Source of the DNA: Telmatactis stephensoni
Lineage: Eukaryota > Cnidaria > Anthozoa > Actiniaria > Isophelliidae
Reading direction: 5' to 3'
DNA length: 64,000 nt
Assembly: GCA_029948255.1 (NCBI GenBank)
Contig: JALIZF010001516.1
Span: 62,001-126,000, forward strand
Below, piece after piece: positions 1 through 9,461 of the stretch (positions are counted from its first letter, which is position 1; every line of letters starts with the position of its first letter). The notes under the pieces were generated by a model, which was not told the DNA's origin, did no database searches, and was given only the letters and a program-made list of their open reading frames with translations. A program made the translations under genes and the position numbers.

Positions 1-23
1 CAGACACCAGCAGCAACATACAG

Positions 24-2171
24 ATGTCCTTTCTGAGCCTTCATAATAGTATATCTGAGTATGCTACTATTGTGAGGAAAGAAATGTACAATCGCAAATT
101 AAAAAGATGCAACAAAAGGAGAAAATGTTCTTCAAGTATTGACACTATGTTTAAAAGATATGATAGTGCTTTAGATTTTGGTTTTCTGGCTGTGGTTTCC
201 TCGTTGTCAAACAAAGATAAAACTTCCTACTACCACGACCTGTTTATAAAAGGAGTGAAAGATCTGAAGGAAGATGGGTTCAAGTATTTCCTCTATGGAA
301 CAATCAACTGGGAGAATGAACGAAAACGTAAATTTAGCTCAAAGCTTTTGGCCCACATATCAGAGATGAATGACCACACTGACTGTTTTAGTTGTTTGCA
401 ATCCGATTTTGATAATCCATGCCTCCATCCCTGCTGTCAAGAAATGACCATACAGCTCGCTTTGAAGTCTGGTTTGATAACTAAAGGTGATGATGGTGTG
501 CTGTCTCTATGCCTTTCCACTGAACGCAAGAAAATGGCAGATGTACAAAATGGAGCCAGTGTGCCTACTGCAGCCTCTAGCTCTTTATCAGGAGAACCCA
601 AAATATTGACAACCTTGCCTCTCGTCAATCAGATGCCACCATCAATAACTGTTTGTGTGAAAACTCCTGTATCTACATGTAGTATGTCCAACCAGTTGAC
701 AACCTCTGTATCTACATCACCCAAAATAGCACCACAAATTACATTGACCAATATAACACCGTCCCCATGTACCATTTCAAACTTGGTTCCAATGGCAGAT
801 TTTGGAGCTTTAAAGGAACAGTGTTTGTCCAAAGTTTTGGGCAATACTGAATTGTCTGAATTTTCAGAATCTTTGAATGTTTTACTCTCTGACTGCTTGC
901 AAAATCATAGTGCTCTTTCCAACCTACAATATCTGGATACAGTAGTTGGAAACCATGGTTCACAACACGGAGAACTGCACGTTAGAAGCTTAGGTAAGAT
1001 TTGGATGCAGACTCAGGGTTTTAGTTCTTTCTGTGGTCTTTGTGCTATGAACAACTCCCTGTGCTTAGAACCCGGTGCTTTACCAATATTTACCATAGAG
1101 GAATTAGATCTTGCAGCTGATATAATGTGGCTTAAGCAGTTGATTCTTTGTGGTACATTTTCTATGGCTATTGAACCAATGCGCTTCTTGGATGGTGATT
1201 ATAGTGTAGTGGCTTTAGAAAAAGCAGCTCTTACAAAAGGTATGGCATTTCAAAGATTGGATGCTGATGTATGTTCTCTTACTGATGGTGTTAACATCAA
1301 AGGTTTGAGCACTTCCTGTTTTACAGAGCTATATTATCTCTTTCTTCAAATGTTTGCTAAGTGTGCTTCCCCTTCTCTTGTTGTTAAGATCAAGAAGCAT
1401 CATTATATTTCACTTGTGTTCAATAGAGATAATGTTGTCTTACTGGACAGCAAATCAACTGCTCCACAGTTTTTGTCCCCTAGAGATGGAATGCTTTATC
1501 TTCAGCAGGAATGTCAAGACAACTCTTCCTTTTCAGCATTTAACATAGGATTCCTTGGATCAAAGTGTGCACCTATTGATGTTGATCAACTTCCTAATGT
1601 CGATGTGAAAAAAGATTTTACCAGCAGTCTTGAGGAAATCTGGCAGCAGAACACTTCCCTGAGTGAAGATACCATTGTTTCAGAAAAACATGGATGTATT
1701 ACAGTAGGAGATTTAAGATCCTTAAAACCTGGTGCTCTAGTGAATGATTCTGTCATGAATTACATAGGCAGCTTCCTGATGTCGCAAAATGAAGGGGTAT
1801 TTGTGGCAGACACATTTTGGCTTCAAGAGATTGAAATGAAGAAAAACACGCTAATGAAAATTGATTTATCTAAGTATAACAAATTGATATTCCCTGTTCA
1901 TTCCCCAGGGCATTGGTGGTGTGTCATGATCAACACTATAACACAAGTGTATGGTGAATATGATTCCTTGTACAGAGAACGAGAAAGCTCTTATATCTTT
2001 GGGCTACTCAGCTCTGTTTGTTTGCAATCAAATATTGATCTCTCTACGTTCAGAAAACTTAGCAATCAAGAAAGAACGAAGCTTCCATCCCAAGGCGTCA
2101 GTAACAAGAACTGTGGTGTTTATGTCCTCTGCTCTATAACTTTGTTCTTGCAAGGTAGACAACACTTTTAA
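24..2171 (+). CDS. Exon of a dual cysteine protease: Josephin-like plus Ulp1 (C48) domain
   Basis: A 715-codon open frame begins right after an acceptor-like acatacAG and probably ends at a donor inside CAAG|GTAGAC (break after 2154), so it is likely one exon of a longer gene. Residues 1-150 are basic with a Cys-rich patch (C122 to C138); 170-260 are Ser/Thr/Pro-rich linker. Around 331-344 the chain reads QGFSSFCGLCAMNN, matching the Josephin active-site pattern Q...C.....NN (C337 as nucleophile), followed by HH459-460 and LLDS near D475, the expected His and acidic/Asn positions. The C-terminal part (about 560-710) is a Ulp1/SENP peptidase: GHWW H630, D647, Q690 and NCGVY C697 form the full H/D/Q/C set. 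Ulp1 domains cleave SUMO or NEDD8-like conjugates; Josephins cleave ubiquitin. Both activities are inferred. Such genes are often transposon-derived in invertebrates. No other gene is adjacent. Confidence 0.75.
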   Translation: MSFLSLHNSISEYATIVRKEMYNRKLKRCNKRRKCSSSIDTMFKRYDSALDFGFLAVVSSLSNKDKTSYYHDLFIKGVKDLKEDGFKYFLYGTINWENERKRKFSSKLLAHISEMNDHTDCFSCLQSDFDNPCLHPCCQEMTIQLALKSGLITKGDDGVLSLCLSTERKKMADVQNGASVPTAASSSLSGEPKILTTLPLVNQMPPSITVCVKTPVSTCSMSNQLTTSVSTSPKIAPQITLTNITPSPCTISNLVPMADFGALKEQCLSKVLGNTELSEFSESLNVLLSDCLQNHSALSNLQYLDTVVGNHGSQHGELHVRSLGKIWMQTQGFSSFCGLCAMNNSLCLEPGALPIFTIEELDLAADIMWLKQLILCGTFSMAIEPMRFLDGDYSVVALEKAALTKGMAFQRLDADVCSLTDGVNIKGLSTSCFTELYYLFLQMFAKCASPSLVVKIKKHHYISLVFNRDNVVLLDSKSTAPQFLSPRDGMLYLQQECQDNSSFSAFNIGFLGSKCAPIDVDQLPNVDVKKDFTSSLEEIWQQNTSLSEDTIVSEKHGCITVGDLRSLKPGALVNDSVMNYIGSFLMSQNEGVFVADTFWLQEIEMKKNTLMKIDLSKYNKLIFPVHSPGHWWCVMINTITQVYGEYDSLYRERESSYIFGLLSSVCLQSNIDLSTFRKLSNQERTKLPSQGVSNKNCGVYVLCSITLFLQGRQHF

Positions 2172-2879
2172 AATATATTTCTCACTAGCAAGCTAATCTC
2201 AAATCATTCTATTTCTCGAATTTTTATCATTCGGAAGCTAACACTTACCACTTTTTCGGGTAAACCCATATGCTACAAACTGTCTTCAATGGATTCCATG
2301 AGGGTGGAATTCAGCAAGGTAATTTTGAATGGTAGACCTTTACCAGTAATGTCCACAAGAGATGCCCACAGTATGTTGCATACGTACGTACATGCACCTT
2401 TATACCTATGATTATGGCAGGAATTGTGAATGGCTTAATTGATTTTTTATCCTGATTTGGTAAGTCTCCATGTACATGAAAGCAAACCATATAAAGATAC
2501 TGTACTCAAATTTAACATCTATTTCATTAAACCTTTCCAGTCCAAACAAAATGAAAATAAATAAATAAATATAAAAAAATAGAGGAATATTATGGTTATT
2601 AGTTACTAAAACTTTTGACAAACCTCTTGTACAGGTAGTTCAATGATGATGTAAGTTTATTTGATACTTGAGGCTGTACGTAAACTAGGACATCAATACA
2701 AGTCTCTCCTACATGCTTTAATTACTAACAAAATAATGAAAACCACTCAATTAAATGGCTTAAAAATTTAGTTTTATGAGCAAGGCTTGACTGGTGGAAT
2801 AAAAATAGTTGCTCCCTTAGCTTAGACTTGTTTTTATTTACTTTCATTTGTTATTGTATTTTTGTATTCCTTTCTTACT
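2172..2879. other. AT-rich stretch, no convincing gene
   Basis: Probable intron or 3' flank of the protease exon. A following exon could not be placed: the acceptors examined in the required phase (for example after 2190) lead to a stop within about 25 codons, and other frames need the wrong phase. No other motif was seen before the CTCCT array. Confidence 0.4.
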
Positions 2880-3402
2880 TCTCCTCTCCTCTCCTCTCCT
2901 CTCCTCTCCTCTCCTCTCCTCTCCTCTCCTCTCCTCTCCTCTCCTCTCCTCTCCTCTCCTCTCCTCTCCTCTCCTCTCCTCTCCTCTCCTCTCCTCTCCT
3001 CTCCTCTCCTCTCCTCTCCTCTCCTCTCCTCTCCTCTCCTCTCCTCTCCTCTCCTCTCCTCTCCTCTCCTCTCCTCTCCTCTCCTCTCCTCTCCTCTCCT
3101 CTCCTCTCCTCTCCTCTCCTCTCCTCTCCTCTCCTCTCCTCTCCTCTCCTCTCCTCTCCTCTCCTCTCCTCTCCTCTCCTCTCCTCTCCTCTCCTCTCCT
3201 CTCCTCTCCTCTCCTCTCCTCTCCTCTCCTCTCCTCTCCTCTCCTCTCCTCCTCTCCTCTCCTCTCCTCTCCTCTCCTCTCCTCTCCTCTCCTCTCCTCT
3301 CCTCTCCTCTCCTCTCCTCTCCTCTCCTCTCCTCTCCTCTCCTCTCCTCTCCTCTCCTCTCCTCTCCTCTCCTCTCCTCTCCTCTCCTCTCCTCTCCTCT
3401 CC
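2880..3402 (+). repeat. (CTCCT)n pentanucleotide microsatellite, about 520 bp
   Basis: About 104 near-perfect copies of the pyrimidine-only pentamer CTCCT with a single phase slip near 3250. It abuts the 5' break of a LINE 3' fragment with no spacer; the junction TCTCC|AATCC shares bases with LINE sequence ACCAATCC, so the join used microhomology. The pentamer has no stop codon in any frame on either strand, so the long frames across it are artefacts. Confidence 0.97.
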
Positions 3403-4360
3403 AATCCTAACTTATGCAAGTGAGATTTGGAGTGTTTATCAAATACACGATTTTGATAAATGGGATAAAAATCCTGTTGAAAAAGTACATCTTCGATTTT
3501 GTAAGTATTACCTTGGAACAAGTAATAAGGCGTCCAATATTGCTTCTCGTGCCGAACTTGGTCGTTTCCCAATGAAATTATTTACAGATACGTTTTCTCT
3601 CAAATACTTCAACCATCTTCTTTGTTTACCGGACAACTCGATTACTAAACAGGCTTTTTTTATTTCTCAAACTTTATATGAACAAAATAAATCTTGTTAT
3701 TTCTCAAATTTACAAGCAATGTTAAATTTTTATGATATACATAATAATCTCACACAATGTTTTTCTAATGAAAACCTAAAAAATTATTCTGAAAAAATGA
3801 AAAATAATTATTTTAAACACTGGAAAGCTCTCTTACAGAATTCCAAAAAATTAACCTTTTATAGATCTTTTAAAAATTATTACGAAGTTGAAGATTATTT
3901 AAACATAATTCAAAATTTCGACCAAAGAAGGCAATTCACCAAATTTCGAATTAGCAATCACAAACTGGCTATTGAAGCTGGAAGATATAATAATCAGTAT
4001 ATCCAATCTGATCAACGTATCTGTGTTTACTGTACTAGTAATGAAATAGAATGCGAAATGCACATGTTATTTAAATGTCCAATTTATAATGAACTTCGTG
4101 AAAATTTTTTCAGATTAATAGAAAACGAAATGATAATTAACAAATGAATGAAAATGATTTATTACAAAAATTAATGTCATCAAATAATTCTAAAATCATA
4201 ATTTTGTTATCCAAGTTTATATATAAATGTTTAATCCTTAGACAAGATTCACCACAGAATCGTATGTAATTGTAACTTGACTTATATATAGCTATTGTTC
4301 CTGTTACGTGCTTTAGCAATACTTGTAAAACACTACTTGTCATGCTAATAAAGCGATTTC
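3403..4360 (+). mobile_element. 5'-truncated LINE copy (3' end of ORF2 plus 3' UTR)
   Basis: This block matches 26265-27235 of the near-complete LINE downstream at roughly 97-98 percent by eye, from the C-terminal RT tail through the CCHC-like knuckle (CVYC...H....C) and the 3' UTR with AATAAA at 4347-4352. Relative to that copy it has a one-base deletion near 4144 that creates an early TGA (4145-4147), plus scattered substitutions. It ends in a long (AAACCTC)n tail. A 5'-truncated, dead copy produced by incomplete target-primed reverse transcription is the simplest reading. Confidence 0.93.
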
Positions 4361-4622
4361 AAACCTCAAACCTCAAACCTCAAACCTCAAACCTCAAACC
4401 TCAAACCTCAAACCTCAAACCTCAAACCTCAAACCTCAAACCTCAAACCTCAAACCTCAAAGCTCAAAGCTCAAAGCTCAAAGCTCAAAGCTCAAACCTC
4501 AAACCTCAAACCTCAAACCTCAAACCTCAAACCTCAAACCTCAAACCTCAAACCTCAAACCTCAAACCTCAAACCTCAAACCTCAAACCTCAAACCTCAA
4601 ACCTCAAACCTCAAACCTCAAA
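4361..4622 (+). repeat. (AAACCTC)n heptamer tail of the LINE, about 37 copies
   Basis: Perfect heptamers directly after the LINE 3' UTR. A block of five AAAGCTC variants (about 4459-4493) sits inside the array, showing local homogenisation. The same heptamer ends the second LINE copy (27236-27249) and precedes it (20129-20206), so it is the element's 3' tail or its preferred target. Confidence 0.95.
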
Positions 4623-7600
4623 TTAGAGTCCTAGGGGTTGGACCAGCGCACATTCTCCGGAAAAAGTGCACTTTCACTTTACCCGAATTAGATATGTCAA
4701 GGAGTGGTCCGATTTTTCCGGAGCCCTGGGTGCACATAAACTTCATGAGTTGCTCTACAACATATCCGAAGATCTACCCTAACCCGCCCTAACCTGCGAA
4801 GTTAGGGCCATTTACTTTTTCACCTCTGGAGAAAAAATTCACCAACTTTCAACCTCGATAACTTCTTTGCTATTCGGTTAAAACCAAAGTTATCTGCAGC
4901 ATATGTAGGGCATCTCAAGGGCTTTCTAAACCTGTAATTTGACCTTCAAAGCTCATTTAGGAAAAAAGGTAACAGGGTTAGCATCGAAGACGCTCAAACT
5001 CATTTTTGATATTTTCTCATTTTTTTGCCAAGTCAGAGTTGAGAATTTCAAAACGCCATATCTTCTGAAATATTTATTCGATTTCAATTCTGATTGCTGT
5101 GATGGGCTTGTACGGACCTCTAATTATACGGTAAATATTTTGAAGATTTTTGAAAAAATCTTTCAAGAATTATGACCGAAAGTACTGTTTTGGTGCAATT
5201 TTCACAAACTCCGAAAAATGTTTTTTTGCTTTTACAGGACCTTGCTTTAAGTTTAAGTCTTTGATATTTTCAGCACTACTAGAGCAAGATGTGGCATGCA
5301 TGGCTATAGTTTTATTTTGAATGAATTTGAAATAATGAATATTTTACAGATTTTTTTTGATTTTTAAAAAAAAAAATTCAAAAATCTTTAAAAAAATGAA
5401 TTTTACATATTTCTATCTAATGTTTACTGGATTAAGCTTGTGGAACATAGAGCTAATTTTGCTACATACATTGTTTTTGAGAAAACGGCTTAGAAAAAAT
5501 AGATTTCAATAGCTGCGGAGTTTGTGCAAATTGAACTTTGCACCACATGTACCACTTTGGTACCTTAAAACTCATTTACCATTAAAGATTGAGCAAATCT
5601 TTTAACATCATGTTGTAGACCATCTCAAGGGCTATGCGTCATTGGTTGTTGCCTTTGAATGCGACTTTTATTTAATGAGCAATGATTTTTCCAAGATTTT
5701 CAATTTCTTAAAACCTCTTTTCTGTATCTTTTTAACTATTTATTTTTTATCAACGATCTTTTGCACAGTAGTAGTTCTTGGTGTTGTAAGTAACATATAT
5801 TTTTTTGATGAAGTTTGATTGAATTCTTAGGAAGATATGATTTTTTGGGGAAAGATGAAGATTTTTTCCCAAAATCAAGTGCTTTTCACTCTTTTAAGAT
5901 TGCTTAAAATCAGGATTTTTTTATATAGAGCTCTAGCACGTCTCAAGGCAATGCAAATAAAGACATTTGCAGCACAATTGAGCTGAACGGGAATATTTTC
6001 TGATTTTTGGGGCGTTTTGCTCACTCGACCTGCACAAACACCGTGGCTATTTATCCTTAGTCGCAACAAAACACATCATTCGAAAGGTAATTTCTACGTC
6101 TATAACATATTAAAAAAGAATTGGTTTACCTATTTTATCTTTGAAGCTAAGCTCGTGCATATTTTCGGAGTTAATGACCATCTTTACACAAGCATTTCCA
6201 CCCTTAATTTTTAAGCTAGCTCAACAATTTTCACATATTTTACTGTACTTGACATTGGCTATCAGGTTAAAAAATATGGGATCAAAACAATAAAATGCCT
6301 AATACTTTGTAAAAAAACCTATTCAAATCCTTAAAATATTCTAGTTTTAAAATTTGGAGGTTTTTCTTTCGCGAGCAAGTTTAAAATGCTATGTCAATTA
6401 TGTGGTTAAAAGAAAAAAAATCTGGAGTTAATGCGTGCTGAGATGTGATAGTGCCTCCTTTTCGTCCTAGGGGCTACTTTTTAGGGTTGAAGGTGGTAGT
6501 TAACCTCTGGGCCTGTCGGATAAGGAAATGTAGCCCTTAGTGTGAGGAACAAGAAGATGTAATCAGATTTCTAAAGTTGTACATATTCAGAAAGTTATGG
6601 CTTCTTAAACAAGGAATATATACGTTGTTTACAGCCCTGTAGCTCGGTAAATACTTATTTACATGAACTAGTATTACCATTGGTATACTGCCCTATCAAT
6701 GTAGTCTAGAGAAAATGTAATGCGCAACCTAGGTTAGTCAGTTTAAAGGAGATAATGCAAGTCAAAAGTGACATTTTTGGCAGTGGGACTTAGAACATTT
6801 TCACGACAGATTTTGTACAAGTTTAGCCTTCTGTAAATCCTTTGATTTTTTATCTAACCAAATGAATCTAAATGCACATCTAGTACAGACCTTTTGCTAT
6901 ATCTGAGTTGATTATCTAGCAGTTTGACAAAAACCAAGGGGATGTTTAGGGGTAGTCAAAAATCAAGAAATGTCTACTGTTTCACTCCATGTCAGCACGA
7001 AAAATCAAATAAATATCAACCAAAAATTGTATATTTTCTACTTTCATATCACACTTAAAGTACAAATACAACCTGATTTTAGACGATTTTTCATTGATAC
7101 AAACTGGAGATTTTGGTAATATTTGAATTTATATGGATTTTTTTCTGAAAAATAACGAAAAATCGATAAAATATTCATGTCTTCATCAATGACTTAGATA
7201 ATTTGATTCCTTATACTACTTATTATAATGTACAGTATTAATGTGTTTATTTGATGTTATTTAATCGTAGGAATATTTATTCGATTTTTCATTATTTTCC
7301 GTGATTCCTGTCAAAATAAACCTTCCATTACAAAAAACAATTTTTTTGACAACTTCACATGATGTGTAAAATCAGTCACTATTATGTGCTTGATCATTTT
7401 AATGTTTTCTTAAAACCTGATTTTTTGGGGCATTTTTAGGTGAAAAATAACGTTAAAATCTGTAAAATATTCATAATGAGGTGTGAGATCACATGACGTC
7501 ACAGTCACGTGCCTAAAATCATTGTCTATCATATTAAGGAGTATTATGCAAAACAATTCAGATGTAACTCTTTTTTACACGAATAAAAAAGTTTTTTCTC

Positions 7601-7739
7601 CTAGCCAATCACTGCACGGCAATCGGTGTGACACAGAAGTGGGCCTTAGAATACACTTGTAAAATGATGTTCTGCAATGTTATGCAGTACTAGGTCATTT
7701 GGGCCAATTTATGAATAACAACAAACATTAAAAAGAAAA
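4623..7739. other. 3.1 kb non-coding AT-rich region with degenerate repeated boxes
   Basis: No coding exon could be supported. Boxes of the form GTAGnnCATCTCAAGGGCT recur at about 4905 and 5614, and a weaker TCTCAAGGcaatgc box lies near 5938, each after a paragraph of similar A/T-rich text. This suggests a very diverged tandem arrangement. Homopolymer A and T runs are frequent. Confidence 0.4.
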
Positions 7740-7875
7740 TAACTTGAATTGGGCTTCCTGTCTGGCGAACACGTGCTTGCGGCAAGAGGTGCTTTGTTTA
7801 CTTCGCCGTTTTCGGTCTTTTTCACAAGAAAGACTGGTTCGATTGAAAGCAAACCTCACATGGTAACTACTAAAG
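7740..7875 (+). other. Possible 5' non-coding exon of the recombinase gene
   Basis: A locally GC-richer segment ends in a consensus donor, CTAAAG|GTAAGT at 7875/7876. The next good acceptor on this strand, a long T-rich tract ending AG at 9450-9451, lies just before the ATG at 9462. The segment could therefore be an untranslated first exon with a 1.6-kb intron. This rests on splice signals only; the exon start is not determined. Confidence 0.35.
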
Positions 7876-7939
7876 GTAAGTGCTATCAAAGCGTGGTATT
7901 TGTTCTAGAAGAGCTTTTTTATTTTCCGTTCTAGAAGTG

Positions 7940-8600
7940 GTTTTATTTAGCGATTAATATTTATCAATATGTGCCACTATTTTCCACTTTTTCTTTCGAC
8001 TATTCTAATGACACCTCACATGATTGTTGCTTACGGTAGGGGCTATTGTCGGACATGATTTGTATTAATGAAGGATTTTAAATTTTGCTTGTAGTACATT
8101 GTTTATTTAGCGATCAGTGTTTATATATATGTTTCACTGTTAGTCCCGTTTTACCCGGGCGATTTAAATACCACTTTGCATAACTTTTGTTCAGGGTGCG
8201 GGCTATTAGGAGGCATGCTTTGTTTTAATACTGTGCTTTTAATTTTGCTTGTTATTGTGGATTTATCTATTGATAAGTGTTTGTCAATCTGTGTCACTTT
8301 ATACTCAAGTTTTAGCTGAACTATTTTAGGGGTCAGGGGCTATTGAAGGGTATAGATTGTTTTAGTGGATCTCTTTTGATTTAATTGTGCTTGTCAAATA
8401 CTCTGACAAATTTATTTACAGCATTGTATTGTATTAATTTGTGTTGTATTTTGCCATTCTAAAATGTACTGTTAAACTATTGTTATGGCCACATAATACA
8501 ATGCAGTCCTCTACATAAATTTGTCACACTATTGGACAACCCTCCAGGTGTTTCTTGGACTTTCTTAAGGGTGAGGGGTTATTTGAAGGGCATAGTTTGT
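7940..8600. repeat. Degenerate tandem repeat, period about 160 bp, three to four units
   Basis: Units share a TTTATTTAGCGATnAnTGTTTAT block (about 7943, 8103, 8262), then a GGGGCTATTG-type box (about 8039, 8203, 8338, 8576), then ATTTTGCTTGT. The units are strongly diverged, so the array is old. Confidence 0.6.
8393..8550. mobile_element. MITE-like element, copy 1
   Basis: Imperfect terminal inverted repeats: CTCTGACAAATTTAT near 8401 and, inverted, ATAAATTTGTCACACTATTG ending near 8540, followed by GACAACCC. A second copy with nearly the same ends lies at 14634-14791, so the two copies bracket the recombinase gene. Interior sequence resembling it recurs around 8630-8720. No coding capacity; likely a non-autonomous DNA element. 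Confidence 0.6.
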
Positions 8601-8841
8601 TGTCATTGAGCACTTAATGCAATGCTATGCACAAATTTCTCAGGGTTTGTACAGCATTGCATTGTCGCTATAACAATAGTTTAAATATATTCTACAACGG
8701 CATAATACAACGCCCAGCATTACAATACAAATATTTTAAATTTTCTTAGATGATTTTATTATATATATTTTAAATTTTTTATTTATTTTTATTTTTTTTC
8801 AATTTTTTTAATCTTTTTTAAATTTTATAAAAACTACGACA

Positions 8842-9365
8842 GTTTTTAAACACATGTTTCGGCATAACTCATGCCATCTTCAGTTTAATGTAGAATGACT
8901 ATTTTTACAAGATACTACGCTATATATACCAATGAATACATTAAATACAAGTAAGAACAATAATGTAATTGAATCGACAAAAAGTCGGGGACAATAAAGA
9001 GATAAAGAAAATTATAAGGTGAGAAATGTGTTGGAGTGTTGGACTTGCTTATTTAATTCTGGATTGTTCTGTTTGATATGAAACGCCTCTTTAAGTTTCA
9101 AATCAAAAGAGGTTTTAGCGGAATCTATAATAATAAAGCAATCCAGAATTAAATAAGCAAGTCCAACACTCCAACACATTTCTCACCTTATAATTTTCTT
9201 TATCTCTTTATTGTCCCCGACCTTTTGTCGGTTCAATTACATTATTGTTCTTACTTGTATTTAATTTATTCATTGGTATATATAGCGTAGTATCTTGTAA
9301 AAATAGTCATTCTACATTAAACTGAAGATGGCATAAGATATGCCGAAACATGTCTTTAAAAAGTT
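8842..9365. mobile_element. Foldback element: 225-bp inverted arms, hammerhead-like ends
   Basis: Arms 8842-9066 and 9139-9365 are near-perfect reverse complements around a 72-bp centre. Near each outer end sits CTGAAGA, then a GGCAT...ATGCC hairpin, then GAAACATGT (right arm 9322-9353; left arm on the opposite strand, 8852-8883). That layout resembles the hammerhead ribozyme core (CUGANGA, stem II, GAAA) known from Penelope-like and other retroelements. A mismatch next to stem II means activity is uncertain. Confidence 0.75.
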
Positions 9366-9461
9366 GTTTCGTGTTTTTGAAATGTTTATTAGTTCTATTG
9401 CTATCACGATCATTTGGAAATATAATCTTTTTTAATTTTTTTAATTTTTAGAAACTAGACC

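Noticed and set aside
2828..3423. Long frames on both strands across the CTCCT array (Leu/Ser/Pro or Arg/Gly/Glu repeats)
   Set aside because: The pentamer has no stop in any frame, so the frames are composition artefacts.
4361..4622. Heptamer array as telomeric repeat
   Set aside because: AAACCTC is not the animal TTAGGG motif, and the array is attached to the LINE 3' UTR.
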